Shown piece after piece: positions 36,685 to 45,308 of a stretch of 52,006 nucleotides of DNA. Below the pieces are notes generated by a model. It saw nothing but the letters and a program-made list of their open reading frames with translations, was not told the DNA's origin and made no database searches. The position numbers and the translations under genes are program-made. Every line of letters begins with the position of its first letter. Position 1 is the first letter of the stretch. This stretch comes from Burkholderia sp. 4M9327F10 (lineage in GTDB: Bacteria; Pseudomonadota; Gammaproteobacteria; Burkholderiales; Burkholderiaceae), in contig NZ_SCNV01000059.1 in NCBI RefSeq assembly GCF_005503145.1, positions 1-52,006 of the forward strand, in the 5' to 3' direction.

Positions 36685-36852
36685 TTATTTGATCTTGGTT
36701 TCCTTGTACGGCACATGCTTGCGAGCGACGGGATCAAACTTGCTGATCTCCATCTTTTCCGGCATGTTGCGCTTGTTTTTCGTCGTGGTGTAGAAGTGAC
36801 CCGTACCAGCGGTCGATTCCAGCTTGATCTTGTCGCGTGCGCCCTTGGCCAT
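36685..36852 (-). CDS. rpmG: 50S ribosomal protein L33
   Basis: This is a 55-residue basic protein: MAKGARDKIKLESTAGTGHF, then YTTTKNKRNMPEKMEISKFD, ending KHVPYKETKIK. That is the canonical proteobacterial L33 without the zinc-binding cysteines (the C-minus form). GGAG lies about 9 nt before the ATG at 36852 (AGGAGTAAATC). It follows rpmB by 10 nt in the usual rpmB-rpmG operon and ends in a terminator. Confidence 0.97.
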   Translation of the reverse strand: MAKGARDKIKLESTAGTGHFYTTTKNKRNMPEKMEISKFDPVARKHVPYKETKIK

Positions 36853-36862
36853 GATTTACTCC

Positions 36863-37096
36863 TTAGGCTTCACCGCGTGCGCGCAGGTCTGCGAGCACGG
36901 CGTCAATGCCGTTCTTGTCGATCAGACGCAGGCCGGCGTTCGAAACGCGCAGACGCACCCAACGGTTTTCGCTTTCCACCCAGATACGGCGGTTTTGCAG
37001 GTTCGGCAGGAACCGGCGCTTGGTTTTGTTGTTCGCGTGGGAAACGTTGTTGCCGCTCATCGGCGCTTTCCCAGTTACTTGGCATACGCGTGCCAT
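36863..37096 (-). CDS. rpmB: 50S ribosomal protein L28
   Basis: This 77-residue protein starts MARVCQVTGKAPMSGNNVSH and contains KTKRRFLPNLQNRRIW and LRLIDKNGIDAVL, the standard L28 pattern. Only one cysteine is present, so it is the zinc-free form. GGAG lies about 9 nt upstream of the ATG at 37096. It is first in the rpmB-rpmG operon. Confidence 0.97.
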   Translation of the reverse strand: MARVCQVTGKAPMSGNNVSHANNKTKRRFLPNLQNRRIWVESENRWVRLRVSNAGLRLIDKNGIDAVLADLRARGEA

Positions 37097-37255
37097 ATGA
37101 GAGCACTCCTAATACGCTAATTCTGAGTTCGGACGCCGCGAAAGTTATCCGGAAGGGCCGCGATGGTCGCTGATGGCGTTCAGTCGCTTATCTCCCGAAA
37201 GACCTTTGATGGCTTCGGAACAGGGTTGGAAACAGGCAAACCGGAATTCTAGCAG

Positions 37256-37290
37256 AAAAAAAGCCGATAAATCAAACCTTATTTGCGGCT
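37256..37290 (-). terminator. Terminator of radC
   Basis: On the minus strand an AGCCG / CGGCT stem continues as ATAA / TTAT after a 3-nt bulge and is followed by seven T. It lies 70 nt past the radC stop. A larger GC-rich imperfect hairpin (about 37300-37340) sits in between. Confidence 0.7.
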
Positions 37291-37359
37291 GACCATGCGG
37301 GACGGGATAGCGCCGCAGCCGCAATGCGGCGGGTGCCGCGGCGCTGACCGCTCGCCGAT

Positions 37360-38169
37360 TTACGACCATCCAGCTCTGGCAAACGAAAATGTCTCATGCG
37401 TGCCGATCACAAGGTGATCGACCAGTTGAACGTCGATCAGCGCGAGGGTATCGCGCAGCACCTGGGTCAGCCGCCGGTCGCTGGCGCTCGGTTTGACCGC
37501 CCCGGAGGGGTGATTATGCGCCACGATCATGCTTGCCGCGTTGGTTGTCAGCGCCCGGCGGACAATTTCCCGCGGATAGACCGCCATGCGCGTGAGCGAG
37601 CCACGTGAGCTTTCCTCGGTGCTGATCAACCGGTGGCGAGCATCCAGAAAAAGGCAGACGAAAACTTCGTGGGGCCGCGAGCCGATCAGCAGGCGTAAAT
37701 AATCCTCGACCGCTTCCGGTGAGTCGATCAGCGGTTTTTCGCGCATTTTTTCGACGAGCGAGCGCCGCGCCAGCTCAAGAATGGCGAGCAACTGCGCCGT
37801 TTTGGCGGGCCCGATGCCCGGGAGTCCCTTGAAATCCTCTGGAGTGGCGTCGAGCATCGCGCGCAGCGAGCCAAAGCGCTTCAGCAGTGATTCGGAGATG
37901 CCGAACACGTTGTGCCCCGGTAATCCGGAGCCCAGTACCAGCGCGACCAGTTCGGCATCGGTCAGTGTACCTGGCCCGAATTCGAGCAGGCGCTCGCGTG
38001 GCATATGGCGTTTGTCGCGGTGGCTGCGCTTGTGTTTGCGCACGAGCCGCGGCGGCTGGGGCGCGGTCGCCACCTGCGCCCGTCGCGGGGCGGAGCGTCC
38101 GGGGGCGGTTGTCGTAGCCATGTCCCCCGCAGCATTTGCCGTCGTTCCTACGCTGGCGTAATAGTCCAT
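37360..38169 (-). CDS. radC: RadC family JAB-domain protein
   Basis: This 269-residue protein has a basic, Pro/Ala-rich N-terminus (about 1-50). A helix-hairpin-helix-like region (LPGIGPAKTAQLLAILELARR near 116-136) follows, then the JAB metalloprotease-like domain with HNHPSGAVKPSASD near 219. Those are the JAMM metal ligands. A DNA-repair role was once assigned to RadC but is doubtful, and the cellular function is unclear. The start at 38169 (MDYYASVG) has GGAGA upstream; an internal ATG at 38121 is the alternative. rpmB-rpmG near radC is a conserved neighbourhood. Confidence 0.93.
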   Translation of the reverse strand: MDYYASVGTTANAAGDMATTTAPGRSAPRRAQVATAPQPPRLVRKHKRSHRDKRHMPRERLLEFGPGTLTDAELVALVLGSGLPGHNVFGISESLLKRFGSLRAMLDATPEDFKGLPGIGPAKTAQLLAILELARRSLVEKMREKPLIDSPEAVEDYLRLLIGSRPHEVFVCLFLDARHRLISTEESSRGSLTRMAVYPREIVRRALTTNAASMIVAHNHPSGAVKPSASDRRLTQVLRDTLALIDVQLVDHLVIGTHETFSFARAGWS

Positions 38170-38358
38170 GTCATGGTTCTCCGGTTTGTGGGTGAGAACG
38201 CCTCACCCTTAGCGGCCTTGCATACGACGCTCGCGAGCCGCCGCTGGATATGTGGCTTACAATAGAACTTTTGCGCACGGCGCCATGACGGTTTGCCACC
38301 CGCACAGGCAGCGCCCAAGGCGCCCGCGTGCAGCGCGTCCCGACTGAACGAGTACTGC

Positions 38359-38814
38359 ATGAGCATCATCGACATCTCTGAAGTGAAACCCGGTTCGCAC
38401 GTCACGCTCCATTACCGGCTTTCGCTTGCCGATGGCGCCGAAGTCATCAACACCTTCACGGAAAAGCCGGCCACGCTGCTGCTGGGTGCAGGCCAATTGG
38501 CGCCGTCGCTGGAAGATATTTTGCTGGGATTGAAGGTCGGCCACCATTCGACCTTTCAGCTAACGCCGGAGCAGGCGTTCGGCCCGCGCAACCCGGAACT
38601 GCTGCAGCGGGTGTCGCTTGCCACGCTGCGCGAAAACAGCATGATCGGTGAGGATTTTTCTCCCGGCGATCTCGTCGAATTCAACGCGCCGGGTGGCGGC
38701 CGTTACGCTGGCGTGCTGAAGGAAGTGGGCGAAACGTCCGCCCTGTTCGATTTCAATCACCCGCTCGCCGGCCAGGCGTTGGCGTTCGAAGTGAAAATCA
38801 TCGGGATTCTGTAA
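38359..38814 (+). CDS. fkpB: FKBP-type peptidyl-prolyl cis-trans isomerase (SlpA/FkpB-like)
   Basis: This 151-residue cytoplasmic FKBP has an insert-in-flap (IF) chaperone domain. It opens ISEVKPGSHVTLHYRLSLADG and continues LLLGAGQLAPSLEDILLGLKVG, FQLTPEQAFGPRNPELLQRV and FDFNHPLAGQALAFEVKIIGI. These are the FkpB/SlyD-type signatures without SlyD's His-rich tail. I start at the ATG at 38359; the frame from 38293 has no such N-terminus. It is followed by ispH after 2 nt, the conserved fkpB-ispH pair. Confidence 0.94.
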   Translation: MSIIDISEVKPGSHVTLHYRLSLADGAEVINTFTEKPATLLLGAGQLAPSLEDILLGLKVGHHSTFQLTPEQAFGPRNPELLQRVSLATLRENSMIGEDFSPGDLVEFNAPGGGRYAGVLKEVGETSALFDFNHPLAGQALAFEVKIIGIL

Positions 38815-38816
38815 AC

Positions 38817-39776
38817 ATGAGCACCACGGATACGACTCTGACCGAAGCCGAGATCCTGTTGGCGCAACCGCGTGGTTTTTGCGCGGGTGTCGATCGGGCC
38901 ATCGAAATCGTCGAACGCGCGATCAAGCTGCACGGCTCACCTATCTATGTGCGTCACGAGATTGTTCACAACGCCTATGTGGTGGAGGATCTGCGCAAGA
39001 AGGGTGCGATCTTTATCGAGCAGTTAGAGGAAGTGCCGGCCGGCAATACGGTGATCTTTAGCGCCCATGGTGTCTCGAAGACCGTGCGCCAGGAAGCCGA
39101 GTCGCGCGGCCTGCGCGTTTATGACGCGACTTGCCCGCTCGTCACCAAGGTGCACATCGAGGTCGCGAAGATGCGCCAGGATGGCTTCGATATTGTGATG
39201 ATCGGCCACAAGGGGCATCCGGAAGTCGAGGGCACGATGGGGCAGGCAGGCGAGGGCATGTATCTCGTCGAAGATATTGCCGACGTCCAGGCACTCGCGC
39301 TCGCCGATCCCGAGCGCATTGCGTTCGTGACGCAAACCACGCTGTCGGTCGACGACGCGGCGGAGATCATCGCTGCGCTCAAGGCCAAGTACCCATCCAT
39401 TCGCGAACCTAAAAAGCAGGACATCTGCTACGCCACGCAGAACCGCCAGGACGCGGTGAAGTTCATGGCGCCGCAGTGCGACGTGGTGATCGTGGTGGGA
39501 AGCCCGAACAGCTCGAACTCGAACCGCTTGCGCGAAGTCGCCGAGAAGCGCGGCATTCCTTCCTATATGGTGGATTCACCCGACCAGATCGATCCGGCCT
39601 GGATCGTCGGCAAGCGCCGCATCGGTGTGACCGCTGGCGCCTCCGCCCCGGAAGTGCTGGCGCAAGCGGTGATTGCCCGTTTGCGCGAACTGGGTGTGCG
39701 CAACGTGCGCGCACTCGAGGGCATCGAGGAAAATATCGCATTTCCGCTGCCGCGGGGCTTGGGTTTGCCAGCCTGA
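38817..39776 (+). CDS. ispH: 4-hydroxy-3-methylbut-2-enyl diphosphate reductase
   Basis: This 319-residue [4Fe-4S] enzyme is the last step of the MEP isoprenoid pathway and makes IPP and DMAPP. The three cluster cysteines are in AQPRGFCAGVDRAI near 22, YDATCPLVTKVH near 105 and DICYATQNRQDAV near 203. HEIVHNAYVV near 47 and GHKGHPEVEGTMGQ near 131 are the substrate histidine regions. It sits 2 nt downstream of fkpB and is followed by a strong terminator. The opposite-strand frames are shadows. Confidence 0.97.
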   Translation: MSTTDTTLTEAEILLAQPRGFCAGVDRAIEIVERAIKLHGSPIYVRHEIVHNAYVVEDLRKKGAIFIEQLEEVPAGNTVIFSAHGVSKTVRQEAESRGLRVYDATCPLVTKVHIEVAKMRQDGFDIVMIGHKGHPEVEGTMGQAGEGMYLVEDIADVQALALADPERIAFVTQTTLSVDDAAEIIAALKAKYPSIREPKKQDICYATQNRQDAVKFMAPQCDVVIVVGSPNSSNSNRLREVAEKRGIPSYMVDSPDQIDPAWIVGKRRIGVTAGASAPEVLAQAVIARLRELGVRNVRALEGIEENIAFPLPRGLGLPA

Positions 39777-39799
39777 CAATCAGCCGACGTTTCTGTAAG

Positions 39800-39826
39800 A
39801 AAAGCGCGCCTCGGGCGCGCTTTTTT
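39800..39826 (+). terminator. Terminator of fkpB-ispH
   Basis: A perfect stem AAAGCGCGCC / GGCGCGCTTT with a 3-nt loop runs into TTTTTTG. It starts 24 nt after ispH. Confidence 0.9.
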
Positions 39827-40317
39827 GTTGTTCAGACAATAGCTTCACGTCCTTTAAATAAGTGTCAGATCATACAAATGGACCGTTTTGCGACGCTCGG
39901 AACGTAAAAATTTTGCCTCCCGGTGATTTTATTTAATCTATCCGGCAATGATCGATCCCCATTTAATGAGGGGATATTCTCCACTCGCGATTTTTGATGC
40001 ACTAACATTGTGCGTCGTACTGCCGATATCTCAAAAGGTAGTACTTATCGCTCAGCGCGGTGAAATCAGGGCTGAACCGTATTCGCTGCAACACTTGATG
40101 CTGCTTGGGTCTACGATGGTGCAACTGATGCACGAAAAATTGTCGCAACCAGGTTGCGCCTTTATCCGAATATTGTTCTCAAAATGAGGTTGCAATGCAG
40201 GAAAACCCTGCCGTTTCAACAATATTGCCCATCGCATAATTGGAGTTACAATGCGCGCGTTCTCAAGGCCTCCGGGCCTCGAACGCTGGATTTAGCAAGG
40301 CGCTGGAGACCTACCCA
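39827..40317. other. AT-rich intergenic region upstream of the liv cluster, no supported gene
   Basis: About 490 bp is markedly richer in A and T than its surroundings. It contains two small hairpins: ATCCCC / GGGGAT at 39955-39975 and GCAGG / CCTGC at 40197-40211. A 79-codon plus-strand frame (39948-40187) is unrecognised and has no good ribosome binding site. GGAGTTACAATG at 40230-40242 looks like a translation start, but its frame runs in parallel with, or out of frame of, the LivK-like gene. The stretch probably carries the liv promoter and may be decayed sequence. Confidence 0.4.
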
Positions 40318-41247
40318 ATGCGAGTCAAGTTTGCTTACGCCGTGTCCATCCCGGCCGCGGTTGAGATGCTGACCGCGTGCAGCAAAAAGAGCGTTGGTAT
40401 GGCAGGCGCGGGCGAATCCGCTGTGACGATGATAGAGGCGCCGGCAAGCAAGATGCCGATCGTCATGATTGGCCATGTGACCCGACTAACGGGAAGTATT
40501 GCCCAACTCGGCAAAGACAACGAAAACGGGGCGCGATTGGCGGTTGAGGAGATCACCACGCAGGGGCTGACAGTCGTCTGTCAGAAGATCCAGCCGGAGC
40601 TGGATGCGCACCGCATCGCGCCAACGGCCGATGTGGCCGCCGATAGCAAGGGGAGCGCAGGCGAGTCTGCGCATACCGCCAGGGCGAGCAGCGCGAAAAC
40701 GGTCGCACGGGAAGCGACGCATGATCTGGCCAAGGGTATCCGGGCCATTCTCACCAACATCAAGCGTGTTCAGCCGGACGGCATGAAGTCCGGCCGTATG
40801 CACGCAACGGGCGGGCGGCCAGCAAAGCAGACGGCCGCGCCCGGTAGCAGGGCAAAAATCCTTGGCGGCGGCGGCGTGTGTACCGTCAAGGTGGGGGAGC
40901 TGGCGGGATCCGCCGGGCAAAACCCGGTCAGTGCGGAGGCGGCATTCGTGCTTTCGGACATGACCCAGGAAACGGCTTTCTACAGGCAGGACGGAGACCG
41001 TTTTCACACGCTGGTGCAGAGTGACGCGCCGTTCACGTATGAAGCGTTGTGCGTGAATGTCGATGCAATGAAGCGCGCCCACTCAATCGACGCGCCCGAG
41101 GTGCTGGCTGCGATGCCGCGCGCTGGTTACAACCGCATAACCGGCCACATCGCATTCGACGACAAGGGTGATTTGAAAGAAGGCGCCATTACGCTTTACG
41201 ACTTCAAGGACAGCAACCAGGCGGTCCTCGACGCCGTAGAGATGTAA
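40318..41247 (+). pseudogene. Degraded branched-chain amino acid binding protein (LivK-like), internally deleted
   Basis: The open frame of 309 residues from the ATG at 40318 begins like a lipoprotein signal (MRVKFAYAVSIPAAVEMLTAC). It clearly aligns with LivK in IGHVTRLTGSIAQLGKDNEN and GARLAVEEI. It does so again at the C-terminal end: RAILTNIKRVQPD, AKILGGGGVC, GHIAFDDKGDLKEG, ITLYDFKDSNQ. Between about residues 98 and 145 the sequence is Ala/Ser/Thr-rich filler. It replaces roughly 80-90 residues that in intact homologues hold much of the ligand cleft and the first-domain strands. The total is about 60-70 residues shorter than LivK, with several conserved residues altered. It sits where livK belongs, 229 bp before livH. 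I judge it a decayed or recombined copy, although the frame is open and a short divergent protein may still be made. Confidence 0.65.
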
Positions 41248-41347
41248 TGACGGGACGTACAGCCTGACGGCACCTGGCCCACCCATTGGTGTCGTTTTTG
41301 CATCCGTTTCCGGCAAGCCGGCGACTGCATCCCAGTCGCAAGATGAG

Positions 41348-41377
41348 CCGGTAGCGGATAACCCTTACCGGTCTTTT
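41348..41377 (+). terminator. Hairpin between the LivK-like gene and livH
   Basis: CCGGTA / TACCGG with a 12-nt loop is followed by TCTTTT. It lies 100 nt past the LivK-like stop and 100 nt before livH. It may be a weak terminator or a processing or attenuation hairpin. Confidence 0.45.
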
Positions 41378-41476
41378 ACATCAGTACCCGCAGTGCCGTT
41401 GCGATTTGTGCGAAGCATCACCGCCCACCGGCTGATGGCGAGCGCAAATCCAGTCGCACGGGCTAAGGAGCATTAA

Positions 41477-42427
41477 ATGGATATCTTCATCCAGCAGATC
41501 CTCAACGGACTGGTGCTTGGCAGCGTTTACGCCATCATCGCACTGGGCTATACGATGGTTTACGGCATCTTGGGCATCATCAACTTCGCTCACGGCGATG
41601 TGTTGATGGTAGGCGCGATGGTTGCGCTCTCGGCCATAGGCGTGCTTCAGAACCACTTTCCGGGGCTAGGCAATGTGCCGACGCTCATCATCGCGTTGAT
41701 CATCGCCGCAGCGGTTTGCTCGGTGGTCGGCTATACGATCGAGCGTGTGGCCTACCGGCCGTTGCGCCGCGCGCCGCGTCTGGCTCCGCTGATCACCGCC
41801 ATCGGCGTGTCGATCCTGCTGCAGACGCTCGCCATGATGATCTGGTCGCGCAACCCGCTGCCGTTCCCGCAACTGCTGCCGACCGATCCGCTCAACGTGA
41901 TCAAGTCCGGACCCAACAATCCGGGCGCCGTGATTTCGATGACTGAAATCACGATCATCGTGGTGGCGTTCCTCGTAATGGGCGGTCTGCTGCTGCTCGT
42001 GCACAAGACGAAGCTCGGCCGTGCCATGCGCGCGATTGCCGAAAATCCGAACGTGGCGAGCCTGATGGGCGTGAACCCGAACTTCGTGATCTCGGCAACC
42101 TTCATGATCGGCTCGGCGCTTGCCGCGCTGGCCGGCGTGATGATCGCGTCCGAGTACGGCAACGCTCACTTCTATATGGGCTTCATCCCCGGCCTGAAGG
42201 CCTTTACCGCGGCCGTGCTCGGCGGTATCGGCAATCTCGGCGGCGCAATGGTCGGCGGTGTGGTGCTCGGCCTGATCGAACAGTTGGGTGCGGGCTACAT
42301 CGGCAACCTCACGGGTGGCGTGTTCGGCAGTAATTACCAGGACGTGTTCGCATTCATCGTGCTGATCGTCGTGCTGGTGTTCCGTCCGTCGGGCCTGTTG
42401 GGCGAACGTGTTGCAGATCGCGCGTAA
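41477..42427 (+). CDS. livH: Branched-chain amino acid ABC transporter permease LivH
   Basis: This 316-residue inner-membrane permease of the HAAT family has eight or so hydrophobic segments. The N-terminus FIQQILNGLVLGSVYAIIAL and YTMVYGILGIINFAHGDVLMVGA are the LivH signature. AAVLGGIGNLGGAMVGGVVLGLIEQL near 246 is the conserved region facing the ATPase. AAGGAG lies 7 nt upstream of the ATG. It is the first gene of a tight livH-livM-livG-livF run and forms the translocation path with LivM for Leu, Ile, Val or related substrates. Confidence 0.95.
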   Translation: MDIFIQQILNGLVLGSVYAIIALGYTMVYGILGIINFAHGDVLMVGAMVALSAIGVLQNHFPGLGNVPTLIIALIIAAAVCSVVGYTIERVAYRPLRRAPRLAPLITAIGVSILLQTLAMMIWSRNPLPFPQLLPTDPLNVIKSGPNNPGAVISMTEITIIVVAFLVMGGLLLLVHKTKLGRAMRAIAENPNVASLMGVNPNFVISATFMIGSALAALAGVMIASEYGNAHFYMGFIPGLKAFTAAVLGGIGNLGGAMVGGVVLGLIEQLGAGYIGNLTGGVFGSNYQDVFAFIVLIVVLVFRPSGLLGERVADRA

Positions 42428-42439
42428 GGAGCAGAAAAC

Positions 42440-43609
42440 ATGACCTCAATTCAACCGATCGAGCCGTCCACGACGCTCATCCCTGAGAAGAACATGACGA
42501 AGACCCTGACGGTCGGCGTCATTACTGCGATCCTGGTTATCGCTGCGCCGTTCATCATCGGCGCAGCCGGCGGCAACTACTGGGTGCGCGTGCTCGACTT
42601 CGCGATGCTGTACGTGATGCTGGCTCTGGGCCTGAACGTGGTGGTCGGCTTTGCCGGCCTGCTGGATTTGGGCTACATCGCGTTCTATGCGATTGGCGCC
42701 TACACCACGGCACTGCTGTCCTCGCCGCACCTGAGCAACCAGTTCGCATGGATTGCGCATCTCTTCCCGGGCGGCCTGCATACGCCGTTCTGGATCATCG
42801 TGCCGATCGCCATGGCGCTCGCTGCGATCTTCGGCGTGCTGCTCGGTGCTCCGACGCTGCGTCTGCGTGGCGACTACCTCGCCATCGTGACCCTCGGCTT
42901 CGGGGAAATCGTGCGGATCTTCATGAACAACCTCGACCGTCCGGTGAACATCACCAACGGCCCGCAGGGGATCACGGGGATCGACCCGGTGCAGGTCGGC
43001 GGCTTCAGTCTCGCGCAGACCCACAGCTTCCTCGGCCTGCAGTTCACGACGGTGTACATGTATTACTACCTGTTCGTGCTGTGCGCGCTGCTGGTGATCT
43101 GGGTGTGTACGCGTCTGCAGCACTCGCGTATCGGCCGTGCATGGGCCGCGATCCGCGAAGACGAAATTGCTGCCAAGGCGATGGGCATCAACACCCGTAA
43201 CGTGAAGCTGCTGGCGTTCGCCATGGGTGCGTCGTTCGGCGGCCTGTCGGGCGCGATGTTCGGCGGCTTCCAGGGTTTCGTGTCGCCGGAATCGTTCACT
43301 TTCTGGGAATCGGTCGTGGTGCTGGCCTGCGTGGTGCTGGGCGGTATGGGCCACATCCCGGGTGTGATTCTTGGTGCAGTGCTGCTCGCTGTGTTCCCGG
43401 AATTCCTGCGCTCGACGATGGGTCCGCTGCAAAACGCCATCTTCGGCCATGAAATTGTCGATACCGAAGTGATCCGTCAGTTGCTGTACGGTCTCGCGAT
43501 GGTTCTCATCATGCTGTACCGCTCGGAAGGCCTGTGGCCCGCACCGAAGCACGAGGACAAGATTGCGAAACTGGCAAAGCGCAACGGCAAGAAGCCGGTG
43601 CGCGCCTGA
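42440..43609 (+). CDS. livM: Branched-chain amino acid ABC transporter permease LivM
   Basis: This is a 389-residue inner-membrane permease. After a hydrophilic N-terminal about 20 residues come multiple membrane segments, with the family's GLNVVVGFAGLLDLGYIAFYAIGAY near 70-94. LRLRGDYLAIVTLGFGEIVRI is near 140 and NGPQGITGIDPV near 172. A short basic tail (KLAKRNGKKPVRA) ends the protein. AAGGAG lies 9 nt before the ATG, and the gap after livH is 12 nt. It is the heterodimer partner of LivH. Confidence 0.95.
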   Translation: MTSIQPIEPSTTLIPEKNMTKTLTVGVITAILVIAAPFIIGAAGGNYWVRVLDFAMLYVMLALGLNVVVGFAGLLDLGYIAFYAIGAYTTALLSSPHLSNQFAWIAHLFPGGLHTPFWIIVPIAMALAAIFGVLLGAPTLRLRGDYLAIVTLGFGEIVRIFMNNLDRPVNITNGPQGITGIDPVQVGGFSLAQTHSFLGLQFTTVYMYYYLFVLCALLVIWVCTRLQHSRIGRAWAAIREDEIAAKAMGINTRNVKLLAFAMGASFGGLSGAMFGGFQGFVSPESFTFWESVVVLACVVLGGMGHIPGVILGAVLLAVFPEFLRSTMGPLQNAIFGHEIVDTEVIRQLLYGLAMVLIMLYRSEGLWPAPKHEDKIAKLAKRNGKKPVRA

Positions 43610-43635
43610 GGCCTGACAGGACTAGGAGAACTTCA

Positions 43636-44412
43636 ATGAGCGACAAACAAATCCGCCTGTCCGTCAAAGGCGTGAACAAACGCTTTGGCGGCCTGCAGGC
43701 ACTGTCCGACGTTGGCCTCGAAATCAAGGCCGGCGAGATTTATGGCCTGATCGGCCCGAACGGCGCAGGCAAGACCACGTTCTTCAACGTGATCACGGGC
43801 CTGTATACGCCGGACTCCGGCGACTTCAAGCTGGACGGCGAGAACTACACGCCGACTGCGGTGTACCAGGTCGCGAAGGCCGGGATTGCGCGGACCTTCC
43901 AGAACATCCGTCTGTTCGGCGGCATGACCGCGCTGGAAAACGTGATGGTGGGCCGTCACGTGCGCACCAAGCATGGCCTGCTTGGCGCCGTGTTCCAGAC
44001 GCCGGCTGAGCGCAAGGAAGAGCGCGAGATCAAGGAACGCGCGCTCGAACTGCTGGAGTACGTCGGCGTGCTGCAATACGCGGACTACACCTCGCGCAAC
44101 CTGTCGTACGGCCACCAGCGCCGTCTGGAAATTGCCCGTGCTTTGGCAACCGATCCGAAGCTGCTGGCCTTGGACGAACCGGCCGCCGGCATGAACGCAA
44201 CGGAAAAGGTCGAACTGACCAAGCTGCTCGACAAGATCCGCAGCGACGGCAAGACGATCCTGCTGATTGAACACGATGTGAAACTGGTGATGGGGCTGTG
44301 CAACAACATGACAGTGCTCGATTACGGCAAGGTGATCGCCCAGGGTCTGCCGCAAGACGTGCAGAAGGATCCGAAGGTGATTGAGGCATATCTGGGTGCG
44401 GGGGTCCACTGA
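43636..44412 (+). CDS. livG: Branched-chain amino acid ABC transporter ATP-binding protein LivG
   Basis: This 258-residue ATPase starts at the ATG at 43636 (MSDKQIRLSVKGVNKRFGGL) with AGGAG upstream; the in-frame ATG at 43534 lies inside livM. Walker A is GPNGAGKTTFFNVITG near 43-58 and the signature is LSYGHQRRLEIARAL near 156. Walker B is LLALDEPAAGMN near 176, and the LivG-type NATEKVEL stretch follows. It is 26 nt after livM, and its stop shares a base with the livF start. Confidence 0.96.
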   Translation: MSDKQIRLSVKGVNKRFGGLQALSDVGLEIKAGEIYGLIGPNGAGKTTFFNVITGLYTPDSGDFKLDGENYTPTAVYQVAKAGIARTFQNIRLFGGMTALENVMVGRHVRTKHGLLGAVFQTPAERKEEREIKERALELLEYVGVLQYADYTSRNLSYGHQRRLEIARALATDPKLLALDEPAAGMNATEKVELTKLLDKIRSDGKTILLIEHDVKLVMGLCNNMTVLDYGKVIAQGLPQDVQKDPKVIEAYLGAGVH

Positions 44413-45128
44413 TGGCTACGGCAATGTTGAAAATCAAGGGCCTGCAGGTCAATTACGGCGGCATTCAGGCAGTCAAGGGCATCGATCTGGAAGTTGCGCA
44501 GGGCGAGCTGGTCACGCTGATCGGCGCGAACGGCGCAGGCAAGACCACGACGATGAAGGCGATCACGGGCCTGAAGGCCTACGCTGCGGGCGACATCGAG
44601 TACATGGGCGAGTCCATCAAGGGCCTGCCCGCGCATGAGTTGCTCAAGCGCGGTCTCGCGATGGTGCCGGAAGGCCGCGGCATCTTCTCGCGCATGTCGA
44701 TTGTCGAGAACATGCAGATGGGTGCTTATCTGCGTAACGACTCGGACGGCATCAAGGCGGACGTCGATCGTATGTTCGGCTTCTTCCCGCGCCTGAAGGA
44801 ACGCGCTACGCAATACGCGGGCACGTTGTCGGGTGGCGAGCAGCAGATGCTGGCTATGGCGCGTGCGATCATCAGCAAGCCTAAGCTGTTGTTGCTCGAC
44901 GAGCCGTCGATGGGTCTCTCGCCGATCATGGTCGAGAAGATCTTCGAAGTGGTGCGGGCGATCTCGGCCGAAGGTATGACGGTGCTGCTGGTCGAGCAGA
45001 ACGCGCGTCTCGCGCTGCAGGCAGCGAATCGCGGCTACGTGATGGACTCGGGGCTCGTGACCATGTCCGGCGACGCGAAGCAGATGCTCGATGATCCGAA
45101 GGTGCGGGCTGCTTATCTGGGTGAGTAA
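44412..45128 (+). CDS. livF: Branched-chain amino acid ABC transporter ATP-binding protein LivF
   Basis: This 238-residue ATPase pairs with LivG. Walker A is GANGAGKTTTMKAITG near 39-54 and the signature is LSGGEQQMLAMARAI near 139. Walker B is LLLLDEPSMGLSP near 159, the LivF-specific wording. The livG stop and livF start overlap (TGATG). A bidirectional terminator lies 78 nt downstream and closes the operon. Confidence 0.96.
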   Translation: MATAMLKIKGLQVNYGGIQAVKGIDLEVAQGELVTLIGANGAGKTTTMKAITGLKAYAAGDIEYMGESIKGLPAHELLKRGLAMVPEGRGIFSRMSIVENMQMGAYLRNDSDGIKADVDRMFGFFPRLKERATQYAGTLSGGEQQMLAMARAIISKPKLLLLDEPSMGLSPIMVEKIFEVVRAISAEGMTVLLVEQNARLALQAANRGYVMDSGLVTMSGDAKQMLDDPKVRAAYLGE

Positions 45129-45205
45129 GCTGGCTGAATGAGCTGGGTGAGTAACCCGTCACAGGAACTGGGTGGCTGAACAAGCCACTCTGACCTGCGC
45201 AAGAA

Positions 45206-45245
45206 AAAGGCCGCATGCGTCGTTTGAGCATGCGGCCTTTGTTAT
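45206..45245. terminator. Bidirectional terminator between livF and the GNAT gene
   Basis: A 13-bp stem AAAGGCCGCATGC / GCATGCGGCCTTT has a 9-nt loop. T-rich tails follow on both strands (TTTGTTATTTT on plus, TTTTTCTT on minus). It separates converging livF and GNAT genes. Confidence 0.9.
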
Positions 45246-45308
45246 TTTAGCCGGGCCTCGCATGACGAGGGCGGCCTGGCAGACGGAATCAAGCGGAATC
45301 AACCGCAA

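Noticed and set aside
40197..40211. Small GCAGG/CCTGC hairpin as a terminator
   Set aside because: Five base pairs with no T-run, too weak.
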